From Hondaea fermentalgiana (taxonomy: Eukaryota > Sar > Bigyra > Thraustochytrida > Thraustochytriidae): a stretch of DNA of 64,000 bases. Below the pieces are notes generated by a model. The model did not search any database. It saw only the letters and a program-made list of their open reading frames with translations, and was not told the origin of the DNA. Positions 18,256-28,000 of the stretch are shown piece by piece. How positions within the stretch are numbered: the first letter of the stretch is position 1; every line of letters starts with the position of its first letter. The stretch spans positions 37,423-101,422 of the forward strand of contig NPFB01000177.1 of the NCBI GenBank assembly GCA_014084085.1. Direction: 5' to 3'. Made by a program: the position numbers and the translations under genes.

Positions 18256-19491
18256 TCATGGGAGTGAGGGCTTGCCTCCCTCCCTCTCGTCCTCGTCCTC
18301 GTCCTGCTGCTGGAGCTGAGAGTGGTGATCTTGCATGGTGTCCATTTCTGTGCCCCAATCATGCGACCCAAGCGGATCGTTGGGGCCCGCGGGCGCCACG
18401 CGATTTTCATCAACGCCCACAGCAGCATTTTGCGGTTTGCCCTTGGCACGGGGAGCAAGCTCGACGAGGGTGACCTGCTGCACGCGGGGAGCCAGCGTGA
18501 GAGTCACGTGTTTCCACTCTGCTGTCGCCAGTACCCAGGCGACAGGAATGATATAATCGACCTTGTTGTGAAGCCAGGGGGCGATCGCAAAAGAGGAGTA
18601 GAACATAGAGAGGAGTAAGGTAAAGGCCACCGCCTGACGCTCGAAGCCAGTAATTGCGCGACGGAGAGTCTCGGTCCTAGAGTCTCGCCGGCCCGCCTCG
18701 CCACCGAGAAGCTTGTTGACGCGCAATATAATGAAACAAGCCTGCAGGCAGTAGCTAAAGTATGCGACGGCGTTGGCCACACTGTAGCTGAGGAAGAGAT
18801 CGTGTGCCGTGTCAGTTGCACCTGACTCGCCAAGAGCCACGAGCACAATCGGCATGGAAGCCGCTCCGACTGTGAGCAGCAGGTTAAAAAGGGAGAATGC
18901 GAAGGTTATCGGGATGAGGGTTTTCAAACTGCGACTTGTCGACAGCAGCGAGACGAGGAGAAAGGGCTGGACGAAAAATACGGTCACGAAGAAGCCCACG
19001 TGGACAATAATGAAACACAACGAGACCCCAAGGTCTGTCCCAAGTCTGTCTCCGGGGCGAGAGAGCTTGAGAAGCATATATACTACAGCCCATGGAAAGC
19101 AGATCACGTGAAAGGACACGATGCTCAACATGGCGGGATCGCGCAGGAGAAACCTTGCCGGAAGACTCTTCGCTTTTCGTCGCGACCGTGCGACCATACA
19201 TTGGCGAACGCGCGAGATAACCCGCGGAACCGAACTTGCCCAGAGCGCGAGGGCTGCCAAGGCCGCTGCAGCCCAGAGCAACTGGAGGCTCAAGGTATGT
19301 ATTTGACAGTCCAGTCCCTCGGTGTCGAAGATGTCCGAGGCGCCAGTCCATCCCGCGTCGCAGACGCACGACTGGTTCACGCACGACCCTCTGCCAGAGC
19401 ACTCGCGTCCGCTGGCGACGCCGCCGAGAAACGAGTCCACGAGCAAGGGCTTGTGCACGAGCTCAACGAAAGGGCTGCACGCTGCCGCCAT
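18256..19491 (-). CDS. Seven-pass membrane protein with N-terminal EGF-like motif
   Basis: 411 residues from the ATG at 19491, the first ATG of the frame. Near residues 30-50 is an EGF-like Cys pattern, CSGRGSCVNQSCVCDAGW, which marks this part as extracellular or luminal. About seven hydrophobic helices follow (for example LWAAAALAALALWAS, MLSIVSFHVICFPWAVV, LCFIIVHVGFFVTVFFV, AFSLFNLLLTVGAASM, AVAYFSYCLQACFIILRV, AFTLLLSMFYSSFAIA and IIPVAWVLATAEW). The tail is polar and ends in an acidic Gln/Asp stretch. The layout resembles adhesion-type or protist orphan 7TM receptors, but I recognise no family and see no GPCR signature. No clear signal peptide precedes the EGF motif. It is the first of a run of membrane protein genes. 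Confidence 0.65.
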   Translation of the reverse strand: MAAACSPFVELVHKPLLVDSFLGGVASGRECSGRGSCVNQSCVCDAGWTGASDIFDTEGLDCQIHTLSLQLLWAAAALAALALWASSVPRVISRVRQCMVARSRRKAKSLPARFLLRDPAMLSIVSFHVICFPWAVVYMLLKLSRPGDRLGTDLGVSLCFIIVHVGFFVTVFFVQPFLLVSLLSTSRSLKTLIPITFAFSLFNLLLTVGAASMPIVLVALGESGATDTAHDLFLSYSVANAVAYFSYCLQACFIILRVNKLLGGEAGRRDSRTETLRRAITGFERQAVAFTLLLSMFYSSFAIAPWLHNKVDYIIPVAWVLATAEWKHVTLTLAPRVQQVTLVELAPRAKGKPQNAAVGVDENRVAPAGPNDPLGSHDWGTEMDTMQDHHSQLQQQDEDEDEREGGKPSLP

Positions 19492-20212
19492 CGTGGCCGG
19501 CCTCCGCGTCACACGGCAGGCAGACCCGCACACGCGCGCTTGCGGCGGTGGCACTCTCAACCTCGACGGCGACCGCAAGTGCGGCCACGATCGCTCTCAG
19601 CCGCTCGCCCGGGATTTTGCCGTGCCGAAGCGGGTCTGTCAGCGCGCGAGCACGTGGCATTTGGCCAGAGCCGCGCGAGTGCTGCTGCAGTGGACCTCGA
19701 TGGACCGTGAAAGAAAGGTGATGAAGATGAAAGGTCCGTGCACACCATCAGCGAGCGTGTGTGCATTTCGAGTCACACTGCAGCAACAGCAGCAGCAGCC
19801 GACTCCACCCTTGCAAAGGAAGTGGAATTTGTTTGGTTGATCGATGAGATGCGGCGCGTCGCGTCGCGCCACGTACGACACCAGTCAGTCAGAATCTTCG
19901 ATATGCAGCGGCGGCGGTGCCGATCGATCGCGACCAGTGCGGTCTGCAGCTAGAAACCCCGTGGGTCCGCTTTGAAAGACGGGCGTGCGTCCACTTTTTT
20001 TCTTCCTTTTTGTGTCCCTTGCGACGCGACAACTTGTAGTATAGGCCTATACACACGAGGACAATCGAAGAATAACGAGGGCTCAGCAGGGGGAGCTGGC
20101 ACTGCCCCGAACTGTAAATAAGATAGACTTGTCGTCGTCACCAGCGAACAACAGGGTTTCCCCCCTCCGATTCTAAACGTAAAGTTCGCTGCCCCTATTA
20201 GCATCGCCTAGT
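19492..20212. promoter_or_regulatory. Upstream region of the EGF-7TM gene
   Basis: 721 nt between the EGF-7TM start and the stop of the next minus-strand gene. It holds CGATCGATCG (19921-19930), a perfect 14-nt palindrome GTATAGGCCTATAC (20039-20052) and a CAG-rich stretch (19783-19799). No supported gene; the frames present are arginine/alanine-rich shadows. Confidence 0.45.
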
Positions 20213-21034
20213 TCAAGTTGGACTGCGGCGAGCAGAGGGAAGAGCACCGGAAAGGATGCGTTTAGAGGGCGCCCCTCCGCGATAAAGCGACGATCGCAGT
20301 TCGCACGATTGCCTTCGCCACGAGTATACTAGGTACATGCAAATCATGTGCACTTGGAAATCCATAGCTCCCACAAAGTATGCTGTGCTCGGATCCAAGA
20401 GCACTTGAATGGTAATTGACAAAGTCGAAAGTAAGGGAATGACTGAAATCCACAAGATACGGAAAACGGCATCCGAAATGATCGTGTGATTCTTTGCCGT
20501 CTGTGTGATCGAATTCATCGTACGATAATGAAGCAGCAAGCCGATGAAGGTTGCCAAGTCGAGCGTCATAAAACAAATGTCGTCCAATATCGGCCAGATC
20601 CCGCCGCCAAAGTCAACAGCGCAACCTGCCTCGGTCTCAAAGCTACGGTACACGAAAAAGGTTTTTCCCATATTGAGAATAAAGGTTATCGCGACAAACA
20701 ACTTGAGAGCTCGAGTGACGAGCCTTGCGGTACGTTTTCCGTTCATTAAAGTCGCCGTTGCGAGCTCCACGCGAATTGCACACATGAAAGCAGTCATGCA
20801 CTTTGCACCGTAATACGCAAACCCGAACAGCTGGATTACCACAGGACAAATGAGAGCGGCAAATATCTCCGTGAGCATGGACAAAATATTCATAGCCTGC
20901 AATGCAACCACGATACCGCCGACCATGAGACGCGTGCGACGGACTGGAATCGCTTCCACCGTGCGACGAACGTCCAGCGACAGCGCCATGCAAATGACGA
21001 ACCCCATTACGCGCGTCCAAAACGCGGCCTCCAT
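20213..21034 (-). CDS. Orphan seven-pass membrane protein A (paralogue of 21888)
   Basis: 273 residues with about seven hydrophobic helices. I do not recognise the family, but it is clearly a paralogue of the divergent gene at 21888. Shared blocks in the same order are FAYYGAK / LAYYGAK, ILNMGKT / VLNLGKA followed by YRS, CAVDFGGGIWPILDD / CAVDFGEGLWVILDE, LDPSTAYF / IDPTTGIY, and DFQVHMICMYLVY / DFQVHVICLFIVY. The ATG at 21034 (MEAAFWTRVMGF) aligns with the paralogue's start. A longer frame from an ATG at 21202 would add a Glu/Lys-rich stretch coded by the GAA repeat and is less likely. The short basic C-terminus faces the cytosol if the N-terminus is outside. Probably receptor- or transporter-like. 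Confidence 0.75.
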   Translation of the reverse strand: MEAAFWTRVMGFVICMALSLDVRRTVEAIPVRRTRLMVGGIVVALQAMNILSMLTEIFAALICPVVIQLFGFAYYGAKCMTAFMCAIRVELATATLMNGKRTARLVTRALKLFVAITFILNMGKTFFVYRSFETEAGCAVDFGGGIWPILDDICFMTLDLATFIGLLLHYRTMNSITQTAKNHTIISDAVFRILWISVIPLLSTLSITIQVLLDPSTAYFVGAMDFQVHMICMYLVYSWRRQSCELRSSLYRGGAPSKRILSGALPSARRSPT

Positions 21035-21887
21035 GATGCCTCTCTTTTGCGTGTGATCAGGAGCTGGCCGCTTGCTGGAATGCGGAAGACGCTCTCCGCG
21101 CGTCTTCGCATAAGTTTTTGCTTTTTCTTCTTCTTCTTCGTCTTCTTCTTCTTCTTTTGCAAATGTTTCTTCGTGCTTTCTTGCGCGTAATGTCCCTTGC
21201 ATACCTCAAGGAAAATTGTGCTGGAGAATGTTCCGTTGCATTTGGACGCCCGGGCCCGCCCTGCAAACTAGGCTCAGCTGTGTGGTTCCATCGATCCAAG
21301 TCCACGGACTGATGGTGAAGACATTTTTCCTTCTGCTCGATTACACACCCATACAGGGCGTGCACTACGCGGATCGGGAGCGGAGCGACGGACACGGGCT
21401 ACGCAGCAGCCGCGCGGGAAGAGCACCATCTTGAGAGTCACGAGCACCCGCCTCAATGTGCTCTTTCTTTTCCGACGCATGCGAGCGGATCCGACCAGAG
21501 TCCAAGTCCAGAAGTTTGTAACGGTTCTCTCAATCGCGACCATGGGTGGTGTACTTGGACGGCTGGCTGTGACTCGATGGCTGGCCGGCTTACTGACTTA
21601 CTGGCTACTTGGTCCCGCTCGGCTGCGGTAAGGCAATTCTTCCGTCTTTCGGTCGCGAACTGACAGGATCGGATGTAAGATTGCCTCAACGGATTCTGGC
21701 GTCTAGGCAATCGGCAGCTTCGACGCAAGCTGGGCGCTTCATTCTTTCTCTCTCTCGCTTGTTTTCCTTTTTGCGTGCATTGCAGTATACATTCTGATTC
21801 GTCGGAGCAAAGCATAGTCGCTCGCGCAGGCTCAGGCGCAGGCACGAGGCGCGGGCACCAGGTTCCGCTCACTGAGCGCCAGCGAAA
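21035..21887. promoter_or_regulatory. Bidirectional region between the two 7TM paralogues
   Basis: 853 nt between divergent starts, with a TTC/GAA triplet repeat at 21119-21157 close to gene A. Open frames here are short and inconsistent. The region probably holds both promoters of a duplicated gene pair. Confidence 0.5.
21119..21157. repeat. TTC triplet repeat
   Basis: TTC units interrupted once by GTC, about 85 nt upstream of the 7TM gene A start codon. Confidence 0.85.
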
Positions 21888-22718
21888 ATGGATGAAATCA
21901 CTTGGCTTCGACTCTTTGGGTTCTTCATGTTGTTCGTGTTGGCGCCAGATGTCGTCGGCACAGTTCGTGGTGTTCGCTCAAGAAAAGAGCGCTTGCGCAT
22001 TGGCATCATGCTGGCACTCTTACCTATCTTGAACGCTGTGTCAATGATGCTCCTCATTTATCGAGTGGAGCTCTGCGGTGTCTTCATCAACCTTCTCGCC
22101 TTGGCTTACTACGGCGCAAAAGTTTTGGTGGGCTATTTATACACGTTCCGTGCGGAGCTCGCCGTGGAAGGACTTCAAGACTCATCTTGGAACAACCGGC
22201 TCGTCATTTACGGTGTCCAGCTTTATTTAGTGATGACTTTTGTACTCAATTTAGGGAAAGCTATCGTAAATTATCGGAGCTACTTGGACGAGTCCGGTCA
22301 ATGTGCTGTGGATTTCGGCGAGGGTCTCTGGGTAATTTTGGACGAGATCATGTTCTTCGCGCAGGACCTCTTTACCTTTAGCATGCTTTTGTATATGTAC
22401 TACCAGTCGCCGGTGCTGCAAGGATCAGCCTCGCGCGAAGCGATCCGCCGCGTGCTCGTTATCTCCGGAGCTCCCCTTTTCTCTACAATCCTGACTACAG
22501 CGCAGCTTCTCATTGACCCCACAACGGGCATTTACATCTCCACTATTGACTTCCAGGTGCACGTCATCTGTCTCTTTATTGTGTATGCTGGCGTCCGTCG
22601 AGAAATCTCGATCAAAGATCCGCATGCAAAGATCAATCCTCGAATGCAGGCTTACGACGAAAGCAACAGCAACCACGCACACACATCTTGGGCGACGCAG
22701 TCCACCGAAACCAAGTGA
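21888..22718 (+). CDS. Orphan seven-pass membrane protein B (paralogue of 20213)
   Basis: 276 residues starting MDEITWLRLFGFF, with seven predicted helices: FFMLFVLAPDVVG; MLALLPILNAVSMMLLI; INLLALAYYGAKVLV; LYLVMTFVLNLGKAI; DEIMFFAQDLFTFSMLL; LVISGAPLFSTILTTAQ; and the last around VHVICLFIVYAGV. The conserved CAVDFG loop between helices 4 and 5 and the DFQVH motif before helix 7 are shared with gene A. The polar C-terminus ends in an Asn/Ser/Thr-rich tail. Head-to-head duplicates like this usually arise by inverted tandem duplication. Family and ligand are unknown. Confidence 0.78.
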   Translation: MDEITWLRLFGFFMLFVLAPDVVGTVRGVRSRKERLRIGIMLALLPILNAVSMMLLIYRVELCGVFINLLALAYYGAKVLVGYLYTFRAELAVEGLQDSSWNNRLVIYGVQLYLVMTFVLNLGKAIVNYRSYLDESGQCAVDFGEGLWVILDEIMFFAQDLFTFSMLLYMYYQSPVLQGSASREAIRRVLVISGAPLFSTILTTAQLLIDPTTGIYISTIDFQVHVICLFIVYAGVRREISIKDPHAKINPRMQAYDESNSNHAHTSWATQSTETK

Positions 22719-23149
22719 GCGAGGCCGAGATTATTCTGTCCAACAATGTAGAATACTACACTTTTTACGCTTCGCTACGCTGGACTTCTACTCCGACGAC
22801 ATTTTTCACGCGCGCGCGCGCAGGCGTGTGCATGTATACAATGGCACGTGGTCCCTGATCCAGTGCGTACTTGCGTCCGTGCGTGCGTGCGTGCGTGCGT
22901 GCGTGAGTGCGTCCGTCCGTCGTCAACTTTTGTATTTACGCTGGACTTTTCCCCCTTTCCCCTAATAAGCTACTAGCTAGCTAGCTATTGGGTCAAGGCG
23001 AAGGGGAGTTTCCAGCGCGTGCCGCAGTCGTGCATAGCAGACCCTGAACCCCGTACCTTTTGCACGCACAAACGCCAAAGCAAAGGCAAGGCAGAGCAAA
23101 AGGCGCGGCGAGAGCGTCGGCCTGGCAGGCGCCCGCGCGTACAAGCACG
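22719..23149. other. Intergenic region with CGTG and CTAG repeats
   Basis: 431 nt between same-strand genes. It has alternating CG (22808-22820), a CGTG tetranucleotide repeat (22871-22905) and GCTAGCTAG copies (22971-22987). It probably contains the 3' UTR of 7TM gene B and the promoter of the next gene. Confidence 0.5.
22871..22905. repeat. CGTG tetranucleotide repeat
   Basis: About seven CGTG units followed by related GCGTCCGTCCGTCG sequence. Simple-sequence repeat. Confidence 0.8.
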
Positions 23150-23677
23150 ATGTTCCGGCGGCTCGCGCTCGCCTTTGCCCTCGTGGCAGCCTTCCTCGCA
23201 GTCCATGTGGCGGCGAAAGAGGAAATGACCATGGCCGCCACGCCGCTTAGGGCAAGAGCGCTTGAGACGTCGGAGGAGTGCCGCGATGACCTATTTGCGC
23301 AGGTCGCGGACAGCAACTCATGTGTGAACCAAAAGATCAGCAGTGGAACCATCATCATCGGCAGCTGCAACCGCGCCTCTGAGATTTTTGATGCCATGTA
23401 TGAGTGCTCGAGTTTCCCGTGCAAGCTCATTCTTTGCGACGAGTTCGACTACTACCAGGAATACTATGGCTGGGGCGCCTGCGATCTTACTTGCAGGTGG
23501 ACCACGCCGCTCGTTGTCAGCCTCATCTGTCTTTTGGTGATTTTGGTTATTGGCATCGCCGCGGGAATTATCTACTATGTTTGCGCCCAGAGTTCCTCGG
23601 AAAGCAGTCTCGGCGTTTCGAAAGGCGGGTCTTCGGGCGTCGTCGAGGCGGTCCCTGTTGCTGAGCGCGCTTACTAA
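23150..23677 (+). CDS. Small type I membrane protein with Cys-rich ectodomain
   Basis: 175 residues. The N-terminus is a signal peptide (RRLALAFALVAAFLAVHVAA). A roughly 100-residue ectodomain with eight Cys (ECRDD, NSC, GSC, YEC, FPC, ILC, GAC, LTC) follows, probably disulphide-bonded in pairs. A single transmembrane helix (LICLLVILVIGIAAGIIYYV) precedes a short Ser/Gly-rich cytosolic tail. No family is recognised. The ATG at 23150 sits directly before the signal peptide; the longer frame from 23060 is a basic leader and is unlikely. It is expected at the cell surface or in the endomembrane system. Confidence 0.7.
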   Translation: MFRRLALAFALVAAFLAVHVAAKEEMTMAATPLRARALETSEECRDDLFAQVADSNSCVNQKISSGTIIIGSCNRASEIFDAMYECSSFPCKLILCDEFDYYQEYYGWGACDLTCRWTTPLVVSLICLLVILVIGIAAGIIYYVCAQSSSESSLGVSKGGSSGVVEAVPVAERAY

Positions 23678-24192
23678 ATCTCTTTCAAGAGAAAGGTTGA
23701 CCATTGCTGCAACTTGTGTTGATCGATCGTCTCCTTCCCCGCATCCCTCAGCATTACACTCATTATACCTTCATGAAAATAGATTTGGTTGGCTTTTCGT
23801 TTGCAGATCCCCCCCCCCCCCCCGTTCAGGCTCAGACTTGAGACGTTCTCAAAAAAGGTGATGTTAGTAAGATCAGGCTTCGTACATCTGACCCGGAGCT
23901 CTACTGGCTGCTGCCCAGCGCTCTCTAACCATTGCCTTGGCCACAAGTCAGCTCGAACTCGAACTCGAACTCACTGTCAATCGAACTCAACTCAGAGGCT
24001 CAAAAGAAAAAATCCAAAGTCACAACTTTCTCAAAACGTCGACGCGGACAGCCGCCAGGTGTGCGGCGCGTCGCGGGCTGAGAAGGGCTCGCGCTGCTGC
24101 CGCTTTGCGTGCGACTCGACTTGACCCGACCCGAGTCAGCCCGACCGAGCCGCGAGGCGTTAGGTAGCTTGAACGTTCCGCAGGGAGCTGCC
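23678..24192. other. Intergenic region with poly-C tract
   Basis: 515 nt. It contains GATCGATCG at 23721-23729, a 15-nt poly-C (23809-23823), tandem CTCGAA copies (23950-23971) and ACCCGA/GCCCGA copies near 24124-24146. No gene is seen; probably 3' UTR and promoter. Confidence 0.45.
23809..23823. repeat. Poly-C homopolymer (15 nt)
   Basis: Uninterrupted C run in the intergenic region; its length may be uncertain. Confidence 0.85.
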
Positions 24193-24975
24193 ATGTTGGG
24201 AGGACCTGATGCTGGCAAGGCCGAGCTCGCGGACGCTTCGCAGCAGTTTGCCGCTGTGGCGCAGCAGCAGCAGCGCCAACAACAACATCAGAACCAGCGC
24301 CAGCAACTCGAGCTGGATCAGGAACGGCAACAACGGCACGAACAGAGTCAGCAGCAAGCGTATTATGCGGCAAGCAATCGCCCCGAAATCGAAACGAACG
24401 TTGAGGATGACGAGCTTCGCGCCAAAAATTTGAGCTTGCAGAAATTTGCTTTCGTCACCTTTAGCGTCTTCGTCCTTGGGGCGGCAGTAGCTCTCAGTGT
24501 GTACTCGCTCTACTTGGGCATTACACAGTTTCATCAAGATTGCGAAAAAGATTTGGCCACCTGGGTCATCGTCCAGGGCCTTCTCGGCCTCGTCGCCGCC
24601 GCCCTTTTGGTAGCCATCACCGTGCCCGAGGGTGCAGCCTCTCGTCAGACTACGAATGGTCTTCGTCGGAATTTCTTTCGCCATCGTATCGCACCACCAA
24701 CCTTTTCGACATCTACCGCAAGAGGCGAGCGCAACCGCCGCCTCGTTAGCGTTCTCGGTCTTGTTCACTTTGTTATGCTCTGCTGGTTTATTGTTGGCAC
24801 GGCACGCCTCGCAAAAACAAGCAAAGACCAATGTCCGCACAAGCTGTACATTTTCGTTCTCGTGTATATTGTCGTGGTTTGGCTCTTACTCCTCGGTCTC
24901 TGCGCAATCTCTGTCGCTGTTCTTTGCCGCAAGCGATTGCGAAAGCGAGCCTCCGCTGGCACGACACAACTTTAG
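24193..24975 (+). CDS. Four-pass membrane protein, TMEM272-like layout
   Basis: 260 residues from the ATG at 24193. The first 100 are Gln-rich (QQQQRQQQHQNQ) and polar. Four helices follow in two pairs: FVTFSVFVLGAAVALSV with WVIVQGLLGLVAAALLV, then LVSVLGLVHFVMLCWFIVG with YIFVLVYIVVVWLLLLGL. Each pair has a Cys in the loop before its second helix (HQDCEKDLATWVI and DQCPHKLYIFVL). This 4TM plan, with a WFIVG motif in helix 3 and C...LY before helix 4, recalls TMEM272-like proteins as I remember them; the match is suggestive only. Function is unknown. Its stop is only 88 nt from the stop of the convergent DAAF9-like gene. Confidence 0.6.
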   Translation: MLGGPDAGKAELADASQQFAAVAQQQQRQQQHQNQRQQLELDQERQQRHEQSQQQAYYAASNRPEIETNVEDDELRAKNLSLQKFAFVTFSVFVLGAAVALSVYSLYLGITQFHQDCEKDLATWVIVQGLLGLVAAALLVAITVPEGAASRQTTNGLRRNFFRHRIAPPTFSTSTARGERNRRLVSVLGLVHFVMLCWFIVGTARLAKTSKDQCPHKLYIFVLVYIVVVWLLLLGLCAISVAVLCRKRLRKRASAGTTQL

Positions 24976-25063
24976 TAAAATATTGCAACATGTGTAACAT
25001 TGTAAGTGGGTCTTGGTCGAACCCCTCCTGATGCGAAGTTTAGAAATGCTAGAAAAGAAGAGC

Positions 25064-28000
25064 TCAGAATGAGGCGAATTCGCTTGGCCCGAGCCTCTGC
25101 AAGCGATGGTTGGCCTCGCGAATGGGCGCATTCCGTGTCGCGAGCAAATCGTCAACGCGCTCCTCATAGCAAGGATGGTGCTTTAAAATTTTGCCCATGC
25201 TGTTCATATAACTGCGCCCATCAAACCAGGTCCCCACAGGCAGGGGTTCTGCGGCAAGTGAAGCCTCAATGGCTGTCAGCGCTTCGGGTTCAATGTCTCG
25301 AGACGTGAGCAATGGACGCGGTTTAGCTGAAGTCGCTGCCACGAACGATTCTAGCGCCTTTGTGGAACTGCCCAGACCCATTCCCTCGAAGAGAAGACCG
25401 ACCTTGTACTGGGAAGACCCAGAAACCTTTGCATCGGGGCCCATGGCGCTAAAGTACACGTGACCGCCAACCGCGCATAAGGCCCAGATCTCCTCAGATG
25501 GAGGATCAAAGCATACATGACCTGTCACCGCCATAATACGGGCCGATAGATGGCCACCCTTGCCATCAATCTTAGCGCTTGCGGTGTTGTTGTTGGGCCG
25601 CTCGTTCTCTACATTCTTTTCTTTTTCATGTCTTGCGCCCGCAAGCTTCTCAGTATCTTCTTGAGCAGTGAGGCGGCCCAATAGATCTCGAAGAGCATCG
25701 CGGTCCAATCGTGCGTTCTTCGACAACACAACAGCAGCGTCAATCTCGTGGTGGTAGTGGTGGTGGTGGTGCTTGCTCGAAGACGATTGAATACGAATGG
25801 GGACTTCTGATCTTCTTCCTCCTGAAAGTTGTGCATTGAGATGGTCCCACAGCGCATTGGGCACACTGACATTGGCTCCCCGGGGCACACAGGGACCGTC
25901 AATGCAAAAGAGCTCGGCCCGCGGATTCCATAAACGGAGACGTGTCTGTAGCCTGTCGGATTCAGCCTCCGAGACGAGACTTGTACCAGTGAGCACAACG
26001 CTATGTACAAGATCAGAAGAGGAAATCTGCGCCTGAACGCCTGGCAATAGGTTAGTCTTGCGAGCGTCAGCGTACGAATACCGTGCCGAGATAACCGCTA
26101 CAGCTGAAATGATGTTCTCTCTGGCCTCAACCACTCCCGTTTCAAGGAGCATGCTCGGTGAGGTATCTCCTGGCGTAATGAGAACAAGTGGTCGCATATC
26201 GTTACTTGCCCGGGTCTTTTCAGCCTTGGCAACCATTTTGCGAAAGCGCGCAGGCTCAAAGCTATTGCCGAAAACAAACGGGTCGTTCTCCACAAGAATG
26301 CCATCGACTTGCTGCGATAATATCGTCGCGAAAGCCTCTTTGCCGCCCCCAGGAGGCCCCGTGACCACAATGACCGGTGCTCTTGCGCTCTTCAAGCTCT
26401 TTTCCTCCTTTTCTTCGTCAATGAGTTCCATCTCTTTGTGTTGTTTCGTAGTTTCCTCGAGCAAAAAGTTGTGCATTCTCGAGCCAGTAAAACTGTGCGC
26501 CACTTCAGATGCGGACTCGAGATCTTCCATGGCAAATGTTAACATATTCAGCTTTTCACGCCACGTATGCAGAGCGTCACTGAGCTCACTTTGTTCGAAG
26601 ACAAGCAAGCCGAGAGCGCTGGCATCGACGCCGAGGAATGCATTCAAGGTCAGGTTTTCCATTGGCGACTGGGCGGCACCATCCGCTTTGACGACTTCAA
26701 TCGAAGCCATGGCGCATGTGGGCGGGCTTTGCGCCCACTGTGTGATTTGACGAGGCGCCGCGGTTACGTTGAGCACCATCGATCCAAAGGCGGCGTGCTC
26801 GTAGATCAAACCGTTTGTGAAAAACTGAATGTGGCCCTGGAGAACGGGACCTGCCTGTCTTATTGACGCCTGGGCAAAAGCGAGCTCGCACGGTGTGCGC
26901 CGTCGCCCCTTGAGTGGCGCCCCAAGGTTTTCAATCTGCAAGGCCAATGCATCCATATTTTGGGGCTCGGTGCTCCATGCCAGAAAACGGTCCATGGCAT
27001 CGGTGAGTACTTCGGCGGGGCTGGCAGGGTCATTGGCCATGACGAAGGTGTCGCCCAGGCAAAGGGCGTCTGCAGATTCGCTGCCTGGGATCTCCATGCT
27101 CACCTCTAGATAGTGAAGCGCACGCACGAACGTGTCTGCACCAATCACTAGGCCAGTGACCACATCTTGGCCTGCAAGATCGAAGGATTGCAAGTCGACC
27201 CGAATTGGGTGATCTGCAATGTCGACATGCAAGGCGGCTGCGAACTCTGCCGCAAGCTTTGTTGCCAGATTAGTGAGGCGACGGATCGCGCGCGAGCGCG
27301 ATAGATCCCCAAGAATACTGCACGTAGCGTCTGAGTTTGGGCGTTCATGAAGACGCATCGCCAGCGCCATATAAACTTGCGTAAGGACGCGCATCTTTGT
27401 CACGAGACAAAGCGTCCCTCGAGACTGCTGAGCGTCCACGAAAAATGTACGAGCGAAGCGGATGCCCGACGCAGCGTCCTGACCACGGACCAGAAACGCC
27501 ACGCCGCTGGCGTGGGTCAGCTTATGGACGAGAGCACCTTGTGCGCTGGCGCTTTTGGTGCACGTATCTGGGCAACGAATGCTGCCAAACTCATAAAAGC
27601 CAACGAGCGGCTCGAATGCCTCGTGAAGCGCGACTTGTCCCGTTTCACGCACTTGTTTGGCCATGAGTCTTGTGCTCGCTGTCCAATGCTTTAGCAAACT
27701 GCGCGGGATTTGGCGCGAAGCGGCGAGAGCGTGGGCATCAAGATGGCTCCACAGCGAGAGCAGCGCGGGCCCAGCAAAGGCAATCTGGTGCACCGCGGAC
27801 AGAAATCCGCCGGTTCCGAACTCGTCGAGGCCATAGGCTTGAACGAGGGGCCACATTTCGTGGTTGTCCTCTTGTTCACTCTGAGTTGGCATAATGACGA
27901 TTCGGTAATCTCGTAGCATGTTAACAAGAGCGGAGATCTTGTAGCGCTCGGCGCGTGCAGAATCGCCTTTGTCTTCGCCTGGCAAAAGATGGTACTCTTT

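Noticed and set aside
21035..21202. N-terminal extension of 7TM gene A from the ATG at 21202
   Set aside because: It is a Glu/Lys run coded by a GAA repeat, and the paralogue begins at the position matching 21034.
22871..22987. CGTG and CTAG repeats as a possible integration or attachment site
   Set aside because: These are simple tandem repeats with no flanking target duplication or mobile gene.
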